NCBI GenBank assembly: GCA_900548905.1
Contig: URMK01000035.1
Span: 5,709-69,708 of the forward strand
Length of the DNA stretch: 64,000 nucleotides
Source of the DNA: an uncultured Lachnospiraceae bacterium
GTDB taxonomy: Bacteria; Bacillota; Clostridia; Lachnospirales; Lachnospiraceae
Direction of reading: 5' to 3'
In this document: in pieces, positions 26,085 through 34,262 of the stretch
Numbering within the stretch: the stretch's first letter is position 1
How the letters are laid out: every line of letters starts with the position of its first letter
The notes under the pieces: model-generated
What the model was told of the DNA's origin: nothing
Database searches by the model: none
What the model saw: the letters and a program-made list of their open reading frames with translations, nothing else
Translations under genes and position numbers: made by a program

Positions 26085-27866
26085 CTACTGTACAGGCCTG
26101 CCGGAACAGTTACCTGTATCCCTCCCCGGAAGGGTCAGAATAACCGCTGTTCCCGCCCCTGGTGTGCTCTCTATTTTTATCCCGTACCGGTTTCCGAAAT
26201 AAAGCCGGATTCGTTCTTCCACATTAGAGATCCCCACATGGCTGAACCGGATCCCATTTTCCTCCGGTTGTTCAGCAACCTCTTCCGGCCTAAACCCCCT
26301 GCCGTTGTCTTCTACCCTCACGCACAGCTGTTCTTCCACAAAACAAGCATGGATGGTAATCCGGTATTCCCCCGTCCCGTTCCCGGTCTCGGCGAATCCA
26401 TGGATGATGCTGTTTTCCACAAAGGGCTGGAGGGAAAACTTCGGAATTCTGCAGTCCCCCGTTCCCGGCTCCAGCACAGTCTCAATCCGAAACTCCCGGT
26501 TTCTGCGAAAGGACATGACAGCCGCATAATTTTGTACATAATCCAGTTCCCGGGACAGGGTAATAAGCTCTTCACCGCTGTTTACAAGACGAAGCAGGGA
26601 TATCAGGGAGGTGGTCATATCCGCAGCATCCTCGGTGCGTTTCAGCCTGGCAAGGGATTTGATGGAATTTAGTGTATTATACAGAAAATGAGGCGTGATC
26701 TGTGCCTGGAGAAAACGGATTTCCGCCCTTCGTTTATCGTTCTGTTCCTTCTCGATATCCCGGATTAACTGCCTGATTTTTTCCGACATCTGATTAAAAC
26801 CGTCTCCCAGCCGCCCTAATTCATCTTTCCTGGGAATATCCACCCGCGTGTCCAATACCCCCTTTTCCATATGCGCCATAGCCCTGCTCAAACGGCCGAT
26901 CGGCGCATTCAGGTAATGGTATAAACTCATTGCAGCAATGATGGAAAGCACCGCGGTAATCACCATCACCAGAAGGACCACCCAGGTTATGGCGCGTATG
27001 GATTCCTTGCTATTGGCAAGCGGATTGAAATAAAGGTATCTCCATCCATTGGCGGCCGATTTGGCATAGCTTGCCAGATAGATCCTGTCTGCCAAAGGGA
27101 CAGGGACGACTCCCTTGTCTCCGGCCAGCATTCCCCCCGCTTTTTCCTGCGAAAGCAGCGCCTGCAGCTCTGTTTTATCCTCAACCGGAGTTCCCGCCGT
27201 ATATACTATCCTGCCTTCCCCGTCCAGAAGGACACAAAAGGCCTCCTTATCCATCGTACGCGCGAGAAGCTCCCGGAAATAATCCGCGGAAAAATTAATC
27301 AGTGCCACACCGATATTGGCGTTCGCGGAGGACTCATAAATCGTCCGGTAAGCGTAGATAACCGGCCCCTCCTTTTCCGTAAAAACCTTCCAGTGAATGG
27401 ACGCATCTGCCTGAAGGAAGCCGGAAAAAGGCTCGCGGCGGGTATAATCCCCGGCCAGGTTGATCCCGGAGCTGTCCCCTCTTATCAGGGGCAAATCCCC
27501 GTCATTCCATAAAAATGCCGCCATTTTCAGGGAATCCCCCCGCTGGCTTATCAGGGAGTCCAGCTTGGATGTCAGAAGCAGCAAATCTGCATAATAGATT
27601 TCACTTGTTTTTTCCTTCCGAAACTGGAGAAACCCCTGTGTGGATTCGGATGTAACCAGATCATTTAGAATGGTTTCGAAATTATGCATCGCCAGATCAA
27701 AATTGGCCATCTGGTTTTCCAGAATGCTCATTTCACTTTTCCGGGTATTTTCCGTAAGCGATTTCAGCAGGACCCGGTAAGAAAAAATCCCTGTGGTGAG
27801 CGTAGGTGTCAGGGTCAATAAAATCAGGAAAACAGACAGCTTATACTTCAGGCTGATGTGCCGCAT
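26085..27866 (-). CDS. YesM-type sensor histidine kinase
   Basis: A 593-residue kinase with an N-terminal transmembrane helix (YKLSVFLILLTLTPTLTTG), an extracellular Cache-like sensor to about residue 280, a second helix (AITWVVLLVMVITAVLSII), a HAMP region (APIGRLSRAMAHMEKGV) and the phosphoacceptor His in QITPHFLYNTLNS. The ATPase domain has FVENSIIHGFAE and VEDNGRGFRPEE. The ATG at 27866 has GGGGGGAG five nt upstream; it overlaps the end of the regulator gene by 26 bp, so translation is probably coupled. It forms a pair with that YesN regulator and lies inside the transporter operon it likely controls. Confidence 0.92.
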   Translation of the reverse strand: MRHISLKYKLSVFLILLTLTPTLTTGIFSYRVLLKSLTENTRKSEMSILENQMANFDLAMHNFETILNDLVTSESTQGFLQFRKEKTSEIYYADLLLLTSKLDSLISQRGDSLKMAAFLWNDGDLPLIRGDSSGINLAGDYTRREPFSGFLQADASIHWKVFTEKEGPVIYAYRTIYESSANANIGVALINFSADYFRELLARTMDKEAFCVLLDGEGRIVYTAGTPVEDKTELQALLSQEKAGGMLAGDKGVVPVPLADRIYLASYAKSAANGWRYLYFNPLANSKESIRAITWVVLLVMVITAVLSIIAAMSLYHYLNAPIGRLSRAMAHMEKGVLDTRVDIPRKDELGRLGDGFNQMSEKIRQLIRDIEKEQNDKRRAEIRFLQAQITPHFLYNTLNSIKSLARLKRTEDAADMTTSLISLLRLVNSGEELITLSRELDYVQNYAAVMSFRRNREFRIETVLEPGTGDCRIPKFSLQPFVENSIIHGFAETGNGTGEYRITIHACFVEEQLCVRVEDNGRGFRPEEVAEQPEENGIRFSHVGISNVEERIRLYFGNRYGIKIESTPGAGTAVILTLPGRDTGNCSGRPVQ

Positions 27867-29505
27867 CGTCTCCCCCCTTTTTTTCACACGCCTTTTCCTT
27901 CAGACAGCTTTTCCGGTACTCCCCGCAGGTTTTCCCCGTCGCCTGCTTAAACAGTCTGCAGAAATACCGGTAGTCGGAAAACCCTGTCCTGTCGGCAACC
28001 TCCCTTGTATGCAGGCTGCTTTTCCGGAGCAGCTGCATGGCATGTCCGATTCGTATTTGATTCAGGAAATCGGTATAGTTGATTCCCGCTTCATCCTTGA
28101 ACACTTTACAGAAATAAGCACGGCTCATACAGGCTTTTTCCGCCAGCCGGTTCAAAGTGACGGCTTCCTGATAATGCCGGTACAGCCAGGCAGCCGCTTC
28201 CCGAATTTCCCTTCTGGATATCTTATGCAGGATGACGTTCGCCCGGCTGCATTCTCTGACAAGTTCCGTAAGCAGTTCAAAAAAACCGGTACAGGTATCG
28301 GCTTTTTCCAGGCTGCCCAGCCGCACTTCCTGTTTCTCCATACTGTCCCGGAATACTCGCAGCTTCGCCGATACTTCCCGCTTCAGTTCCTGCTCCGGCG
28401 GCTCCTGGAGGAAAACGGCTTTCCGGAAATCCTCCAGCCTCTCTTCCGTCTCCTCCGGGCCTCCTGCCGTCATGGCGGAAAGAAGTTCTTCCCACTGCTC
28501 AAAGGGAAATCTTCCTTTGTCAGATTTCCCTTCAGGAATTCCACCTTCCGGAAACTGTGCCCCACTAAGCCGTCCTGTATCCGCCGGCCACGAAATGCCG
28601 TCCATAATAGTCCGGTATCCTCTGTAAAACCGGAGATGGGTGTATTCCTGCAGCCCCCGCAGCCCTTCCGGAATCTCCTTCAGCTGCATGCAGATCCGCC
28701 CCGCACACAAAAAAACAGGCATATCCGCACACAGGAAACTCTCCTGCAGAATTCGAAGGATCCTTGTCATCAGATTAGTTACAAGCAGAAAACTCACTTC
28801 CGGGATATAAACGGCCAGGAACAGAAGATTATCTATGACCGGAGCGCCGTAAATTCTGCAGCCCCCGCCGGCCCGCGCAGCAGCGGCTTCGGTTTTCTCC
28901 CACACCGCATCGATATCCCTCCTCTTGTCCTTACCCGCAAACTCGGCGATAACCGGTATCCAGGCTCCCCCTTTTACGGGAATATCCAAGCGGAGCGCCT
29001 GGTCATACATCTGCCTGTCCTCCAACTGATTCCGGTATAACTGTTGCCAGAATAAGCTGCGCAGGTCATGCTGCGCAGCCAAACGCATCTGAAGCAGCTG
29101 TCTGCGTTCCTGTACCGTCTGCTTTTTTGCCCGTATTTCCCCCGCCATCTGTTTCAGGAAGGTAACCAGATTTTCCGGTTCTATTTCATATTTCAGAAGA
29201 TATTCCACGGCTCCCGCTTTCATAGCTTCCTTAACATACAGGAAATCATCGTAATTGCTCAAAACAGCAAAAACCGTATCCGGGTAAAGCTCCTTAGCCC
29301 GCAGGATCAGCTCAACACCGCTGATTTCCGGCATGGAAATATCCGTAATCACCAGCTCTGCCGGGTTCTGCTCCAGAATCTCCAGCGCCTCTTTCGCGCC
29401 CTGTGCTGCCATCGGGGTCTGGAAGCCGCAGGTTTCCCAGCGTATCAGCTTGCATATATCTTCAAGAATCAGCCAGTCGTCGTCTACAATCAACACTTTG
29501 TGCAT
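27841..29505 (-). CDS. YesN-type response regulator with AraC DNA-binding domain
   Basis: About 554 residues. The receiver domain has VDDDW and phosphorylation site Asp55 in LVITDISMPEISG. A long middle region follows. The C-terminal AraC module includes VTLNRLAEKACMSRAYFCK and VADRTGFSDYRYFCRLFKQ. The ATG at 29505 has GAGGGGAT just upstream; nine further upstream codons lack a site. It lies 68 bp after the lipoprotein gene and overlaps its kinase gene. Having the regulator pair within the transporter operon gives positive feedback on uptake (inference). Confidence 0.92.
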   Translation of the reverse strand: MHKVLIVDDDWLILEDICKLIRWETCGFQTPMAAQGAKEALEILEQNPAELVITDISMPEISGVELILRAKELYPDTVFAVLSNYDDFLYVKEAMKAGAVEYLLKYEIEPENLVTFLKQMAGEIRAKKQTVQERRQLLQMRLAAQHDLRSLFWQQLYRNQLEDRQMYDQALRLDIPVKGGAWIPVIAEFAGKDKRRDIDAVWEKTEAAAARAGGGCRIYGAPVIDNLLFLAVYIPEVSFLLVTNLMTRILRILQESFLCADMPVFLCAGRICMQLKEIPEGLRGLQEYTHLRFYRGYRTIMDGISWPADTGRLSGAQFPEGGIPEGKSDKGRFPFEQWEELLSAMTAGGPEETEERLEDFRKAVFLQEPPEQELKREVSAKLRVFRDSMEKQEVRLGSLEKADTCTGFFELLTELVRECSRANVILHKISRREIREAAAWLYRHYQEAVTLNRLAEKACMSRAYFCKVFKDEAGINYTDFLNQIRIGHAMQLLRKSSLHTREVADRTGFSDYRYFCRLFKQATGKTCGEYRKSCLKEKACEKKGGDDAAHQPEV

Positions 29506-29572
29506 GCTATCCCCTCTGTTACACGACGGCAAAAGCCCTGCGGACTACAGGGTTTTTGCCGAAGCTGTTCTC

Positions 29573-30964
29573 TTATTGGGCGGCATCCTTTGCCGCATAA
29601 TCCAACAGAATCTGCTGTACATTTTCTGCAAACTGGTCGGAAGATATTTTACCCAGAAGCCATTCATCCATTACATTGTTCACCTTCTGATCCGCTTCCT
29701 GATAATAGGAATTATAAGGAACCTTGACGGTATGGTTCATACCTTCCTCCGCACATTTTTTCCCAATTTCATCGACCGCGCTTCCCAGGCTCTCATCGAT
29801 TACCGAATTGGCTACATCCTTAGCCACAGGCACGCCGCCCACGCCGGTTTCCGCCAGCGCCTGAAATGCCGGGGTGCTCATAATAGCCTTCACCGCTTCC
29901 CAGGCCTCTGCCTCATGCTTACTTCCCTTGAAAATAACAAAGGAATCCACAAACTGGCTCGTGAAGGCCTCCTCTCCTTTACCGGAAGGAATGGCCGCTA
30001 TTCCCACACGGAAGTCCGTAATATCCTTGATAGCCCCCAGCCACCAGGTTCCATCCAGAATCATGCCGAGCCGCCCTGCCTTAAACATATCGAATGCGCC
30101 CATTACCTTGGTATCCGTGGGACGGGGCATACTGTAATCGGTACGCAGCATCTCGTCAAACCAGGCATATACTTCTTTGCTGACCGCATCATTCATGGTC
30201 GGGTTCCCTTCTTCATCAAACACATTGTTGCCGCCTAAAGAGGTATTGAACATCCCCACGGCAGCCATATAAGGGCCTGCGGCAAATCCATAGGTTTTTG
30301 ACGCGCCTTCGCCGCCCGTAAGCGCTTTCGCCATGGCCCGGTATTCTTCAAAGCCGGAAGCCTTATTCCAGTCCGCGGACGGATACTCCAGTCCTGCCGC
30401 ATCAAACATATCTTTATTGTAATATACCAGATAATAATTCAGCCCCGATGGAAGGCCGTAATAACGTCCGTCCACATATGCGGAATTTTCAAAAGTCTTT
30501 TCATAATACTTGCTCATATCAAAATCATCGGCCATATAATCCGTCAGATCCACCACCTGCCCTTTGTCGATAAGCATAGGCATATAAGATTCGGCTATCC
30601 TTCCGATATCCGGCGCGCTGCCGCCGGCCATCTGGGTAATCACCTTCTGATAATATTCCGGCCATCCGGTACAGGGTACCTTATTGATCTTAATGGTAAT
30701 ATTCTTTCCTTCCGCCTCCAGCTGCCGGTTTGCTTCTTCTATCATAGCCGTCCAGCCATCCACTTCATTGGAATACGCTGCCATGGAAAAAGAGATTTCC
30801 ACCTTTTCTCCGGCTTCCGCCGGTTTACTTTCCCCGCTTTGTGCGGCCTGCGTCTGTCCGGCCGCATTTCCCTGCGTTTCCGCTTTTGCGCCGCCGCAGC
30901 CGCACAGCCCCAGAACGAGACTTCCTGCCGTCAGCAAAGCCAATGCTTTTTTCATCCTTTTCAT
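29573..30964 (-). CDS. Extracellular sugar-binding lipoprotein
   Basis: A 463-residue solute-binding protein of the MalE/UgpB-like group. The lipoprotein signal KRMKKALALLTAGSLVLGL ends in CGC, with lipidation most likely at Cys23. A short Ala/Gln/Glu linker precedes the binding domain. APDIGRIAESYMPMLIDKG and MILDGTWWLGAI are segments typical of such proteins. AGGAGG lies eight nt before the ATG. It is the third gene of module B, after the two permeases, and at ordinary length is unlike the larger LplA-type lipoprotein of modules A and C. Confidence 0.93.
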   Translation of the reverse strand: MKRMKKALALLTAGSLVLGLCGCGGAKAETQGNAAGQTQAAQSGESKPAEAGEKVEISFSMAAYSNEVDGWTAMIEEANRQLEAEGKNITIKINKVPCTGWPEYYQKVITQMAGGSAPDIGRIAESYMPMLIDKGQVVDLTDYMADDFDMSKYYEKTFENSAYVDGRYYGLPSGLNYYLVYYNKDMFDAAGLEYPSADWNKASGFEEYRAMAKALTGGEGASKTYGFAAGPYMAAVGMFNTSLGGNNVFDEEGNPTMNDAVSKEVYAWFDEMLRTDYSMPRPTDTKVMGAFDMFKAGRLGMILDGTWWLGAIKDITDFRVGIAAIPSGKGEEAFTSQFVDSFVIFKGSKHEAEAWEAVKAIMSTPAFQALAETGVGGVPVAKDVANSVIDESLGSAVDEIGKKCAEEGMNHTVKVPYNSYYQEADQKVNNVMDEWLLGKISSDQFAENVQQILLDYAAKDAAQ

Positions 30965-31020
30965 TGCAAAACCCTCCTAATACATTGTAATGTGTTGCAG
31001 TTCTTTTTGAAAGAACCATT

Positions 31021-31860
31021 TTATCCCTTCAATCCGGTTGCGGCGATCCCCTCAATAAAGGAACGCTGGGCAAACAGATAAATAAGGAGCAGAGGAAGAA
31101 CGGCCACCGTGGAACCTGCCATCAGCAGTCCCCAATCCACCGCATAAGCGGAACGGAACGAATTAATGATCAGGGGAAGCGTAAACAGCTCCTCGGTATT
31201 TAGGTAGATCAAAGGCCCCACAAAATTATTCCAGTTGCCCACAAAGGTAAACATTCCCAGGGTAACCAATGCCGGCTTGCACAGCGGCAGCATAATCCCC
31301 GCATAGATCCGCAGATAGCCCGCTCCGTCCAGCTTTGCCGCTTCGATATAAGAATCCGGTACTGACACCATAAACTGCCGTATCAGGAATACCCCATATG
31401 CATTCACCATGATCTGCGGTACAATCAGGGGCAGATGGGTATCTACCCAGCCGATTTTGCTGAAAACCACGTATAACGGAATCAGTGTCACCTGTGACGG
31501 AATCAGCATCGTGGCAAATATGAGGCCGAACAGCTTTTTCTCCCCGGGAAACCGCAGCTTGGCAAAAGCAAATGCGGCAAGAGAGCTGGTAAGAAGAACA
31601 CCTGCCGTAGATACCACCGCAATAAACAGGCTGTTGCCAATTGCCCTCCCTGTAGCCGCCAACGCAAAGACCTCCCTGTAATTACCGAAGTATAACGGAA
31701 AAGAAAGCCACAGCCGGGGCGGCATCTCCAACGCCTGGCTGTCCGTTAAAAACGAAGTTTTCAGCATCCAGTAAAAGGGGAATATCATGGTAACCGCCCC
31801 TGCCATGAGAACCAGATGACTCATAAAAATTTTGATATGCTTCTTTGTGCTAATTGTCAT
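31021..31860 (-). CDS. Sugar ABC transporter permease (MalG-type)
   Basis: A 279-residue permease with about six transmembrane segments and the EAA coupling loop IEAAKLDGAGYLRIYAGIML. Its start overlaps the stop of the partner permease by 11 bp, which suggests translational coupling and equal production. It precedes the lipoprotein gene by 56 bp. As in the other modules, no ATPase gene is next to it. Confidence 0.93.
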   Translation of the reverse strand: MTISTKKHIKIFMSHLVLMAGAVTMIFPFYWMLKTSFLTDSQALEMPPRLWLSFPLYFGNYREVFALAATGRAIGNSLFIAVVSTAGVLLTSSLAAFAFAKLRFPGEKKLFGLIFATMLIPSQVTLIPLYVVFSKIGWVDTHLPLIVPQIMVNAYGVFLIRQFMVSVPDSYIEAAKLDGAGYLRIYAGIMLPLCKPALVTLGMFTFVGNWNNFVGPLIYLNTEELFTLPLIINSFRSAYAVDWGLLMAGSTVAVLPLLLIYLFAQRSFIEGIAATGLKG

Positions 31861-32773
31861 AATTCACCAACCTCTTTGATACGATAAACTGAATCGCGCT
31901 GACCGATCCGGCAAACACCACCAGTACCATGCTTGCCACGCTTGCCGAACCCAAATCAAAATACTGGAACGCCTGGTTATAGATATACATGACAAGAGAA
32001 TAGGTGGAAAACATCGGGCCGCCCCGGGTCATGATATAGGCAAGATCAAACATATTAAAAGCGTCAATCATCAGCATGACAAATATGAAAAAGGTAACCG
32101 GGGAAAGCATAGGCAGTGTGATGCTCCTAAACTTCTGCCAGAAGGAAGCCCCGTCCATTTCGGCCGCCTCATAATAGACGGAGGAAATTCCTTTCAGCCC
32201 CGCCAGAAACAGCAGGAAGTAATATCCCATCTTTGACCAGGACGACATAAGGATAACCGCTACTCTGGCCCATACCGGATCCGCCAGCCATCCCGGCCCG
32301 GCAATCCCAAGCCTCCCCAGCAGATAATTAATCAATCCCATATCCGGTGCATACATCCAGTACCAGACCATGGCAATTGCCACCGTTGATGTTACCATCG
32401 GCATAAAAAAAGCACTTTTGTAAAATGACAGGCCCCGCAGCTTCTGATTGGCCAGAAGGGCCAGTCCCAGGGAAAACAGCATGGTCAGAGGTACGATTCC
32501 CAGAATAAATATTGCCGTATTCAGTAACGTTTTATAAAAGACATCCCCGTCAAACACAAACACATTCCAGAAATTCCGGCCGCCCACGAACTCCGGCGTA
32601 TTCATAAAATCCCAGGAACAAAAACACAGCACTACCGCAAAGATAAGCGGCACCAGTACGAACAGTATCAGCCCGATAATCTGGGGCGCTATAAAAAGAT
32701 AGGCGGCCGTAATCTCCTTCCGGCGGTACCTGCTTTTTTTACCCGGCCGGACCGCCTTTTTTTTCCTCTCCAT
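31850..32773 (-). CDS. Sugar ABC transporter permease (MalF/UgpA-type)
   Basis: A 307-residue permease with a strongly basic N-terminal tail (ERKKKAVRPGKKSRYRRK) and about six transmembrane helices. The coupling loop is YEAAEMDGASFWQKFRSITL. AGGAGGAG precedes the ATG. It is the first gene of module B, facing the divergent diguanylate cyclase gene across a 210-bp region. Confidence 0.93.
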   Translation of the reverse strand: MERKKKAVRPGKKSRYRRKEITAAYLFIAPQIIGLILFVLVPLIFAVVLCFCSWDFMNTPEFVGGRNFWNVFVFDGDVFYKTLLNTAIFILGIVPLTMLFSLGLALLANQKLRGLSFYKSAFFMPMVTSTVAIAMVWYWMYAPDMGLINYLLGRLGIAGPGWLADPVWARVAVILMSSWSKMGYYFLLFLAGLKGISSVYYEAAEMDGASFWQKFRSITLPMLSPVTFFIFVMLMIDAFNMFDLAYIMTRGGPMFSTYSLVMYIYNQAFQYFDLGSASVASMVLVVFAGSVSAIQFIVSKRLVNYDN

Positions 32774-32983
32774 TCCACTCCTCCTCTTCTATCTGCTATT
32801 TCTATTTCGTATGGTTACAGCATACCCGGAGGAATACAGAGATACAACGATATGGTTTTTTGAATGTGTGGATTATATTGACATCCCATTTTTCCTTATC
32901 TTCCGAAGGTATTCTGCCGATGATACGTATAGAAACAGATTGCTTGCCATCTGATAAATGACCGGAATACAGGAGCGGACAAC

Positions 32984-33880
32984 ATGGAAATGAATGAATT
33001 GTATCTTACGATAATTAATAACCTGACTGACGGGGTTTATTTTGTTGATCTTGACCGAAGGATTCTTTTCTGGAATAAAGCGGCGGAAAACATCACAGGC
33101 TACTGTGCGGAAGAGATCGTGGGCAAACAATGCCAGGATAACCTGCTTAACCATATCGATGAGGACGGCAGGCCCTTATGTATCATAGGCTGTCCGCTGT
33201 TCGCTACCATCATAGACAGCAAACAACGCCGGGAGCGGGTCTTTGTACGCCACAAGGACGGCTACCGGATCCCTATACTGGTTAATATCTTCCCAATGAA
33301 AAAGGATGGGGAAACCATCGGCGCCATAGAAATTTTCTCACAGAATTCCCCTACTGTCTATGAAGATAACCTGGTGGAGCATCTTTCCGGGATCGCCATG
33401 CACGACGCTCTCACCCAGCTTCCAAACCGCCGTTATCTGGAAAGCTTTTTAAATTACAAGCTAAACGAATATCAGCGGTTTGGCCGTTTATTTGCCGTAC
33501 TGTTTGCAGACATTGATGATTTCAGCCATTTTAATAATGAATATGGACATGATACCGGCGATAAGGTGCTGGTCAACATTGCCGCCGGTATTAAAAAGAA
33601 TATGAACCGGAATGATTTAATCGGCCGCTGGGGCGGGGAAGAATTCCTGGGAATCTATTCCATCGTCAACGACTATGACGCCCCCATTCTCGGTGAAAAA
33701 TTCAGGCAGCTGGCATTGAATACGGAGGTTCCCCACGGAAATGCCGCATTACATGTATCTGTGTCCGTAGGAATAACCGTAGTGCACAGAGGCGACACGG
33801 CGGCCTCCCTCCTGGAACGGGCAGATCAGCTTATGTACCAGGGGAAAAGGGACGGGAAAAACCGGGTGGCCGCCGATTGA
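32984..33880 (+). CDS. PAS-GGDEF diguanylate cyclase
   Basis: A 298-residue cytoplasmic protein. Residues 1-120 form a PAS sensor domain (ITGYCAEEIVGKQCQDNL) with several cysteines, including Cys50, Cys66 and Cys70. The GGDEF domain begins with DALTQLPNRRYLESF and carries GGEEF at 217-221, so cyclic-di-GMP synthesis is expected. The inhibitory RxxD site is not intact: NRND stands where R is needed at the first position. AGGAG is eight nt before the ATG. It is divergent from module B, but no functional link is shown. Confidence 0.92.
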   Translation: MEMNELYLTIINNLTDGVYFVDLDRRILFWNKAAENITGYCAEEIVGKQCQDNLLNHIDEDGRPLCIIGCPLFATIIDSKQRRERVFVRHKDGYRIPILVNIFPMKKDGETIGAIEIFSQNSPTVYEDNLVEHLSGIAMHDALTQLPNRRYLESFLNYKLNEYQRFGRLFAVLFADIDDFSHFNNEYGHDTGDKVLVNIAAGIKKNMNRNDLIGRWGGEEFLGIYSIVNDYDAPILGEKFRQLALNTEVPHGNAALHVSVSVGITVVHRGDTAASLLERADQLMYQGKRDGKNRVAAD

Positions 33881-34070
33881 TTCTCTCCTTAATCAGGCAA
33901 GGATTTCCATACTTCTTATACCGGAAGGGCGCCCCGGGAACCGTACCCGATCGTCCGACAGGGCTATTTCGAAAGGCTCATTGACCACACGGTAATAGTG
34001 TCTCCCCCATAAAACGTGATCCGCAAGACAAGATAATACATTTTTGTATCATTCCGGCTAAGATACTCCA

Positions 34071-34099
34071 TTGAGGCCAATGCCTTTCCCTACTATAAT
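34071..34099 (+). promoter_or_regulatory. Strong sigma-A promoter upstream of the 729-residue protein gene
   Basis: TTGAGG (34071-34076), a 17-bp spacer and a perfect TATAAT (34094-34099), followed by a leader of about 155 nt. A near-palindrome around TACATTTTTGTA (about 34031-34053) lies upstream of the -35. The rest of 33881-34262 shows no gene. Confidence 0.7.
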
Positions 34100-34262
34100 A
34101 CTTTTAGAGCAACTGTTTTGCCGCCTTACGGATTCGGAAGAAAGGCCATGCGGCACCACCCCGCTGTAATGGTTTTTTACGGATACGAATTGCGTTTTCT
34201 GCGGTCATTACAGCTCCGCTGAACAGTTCCTATTTTAGTATAGATTACAGGAGGTATTTCCC

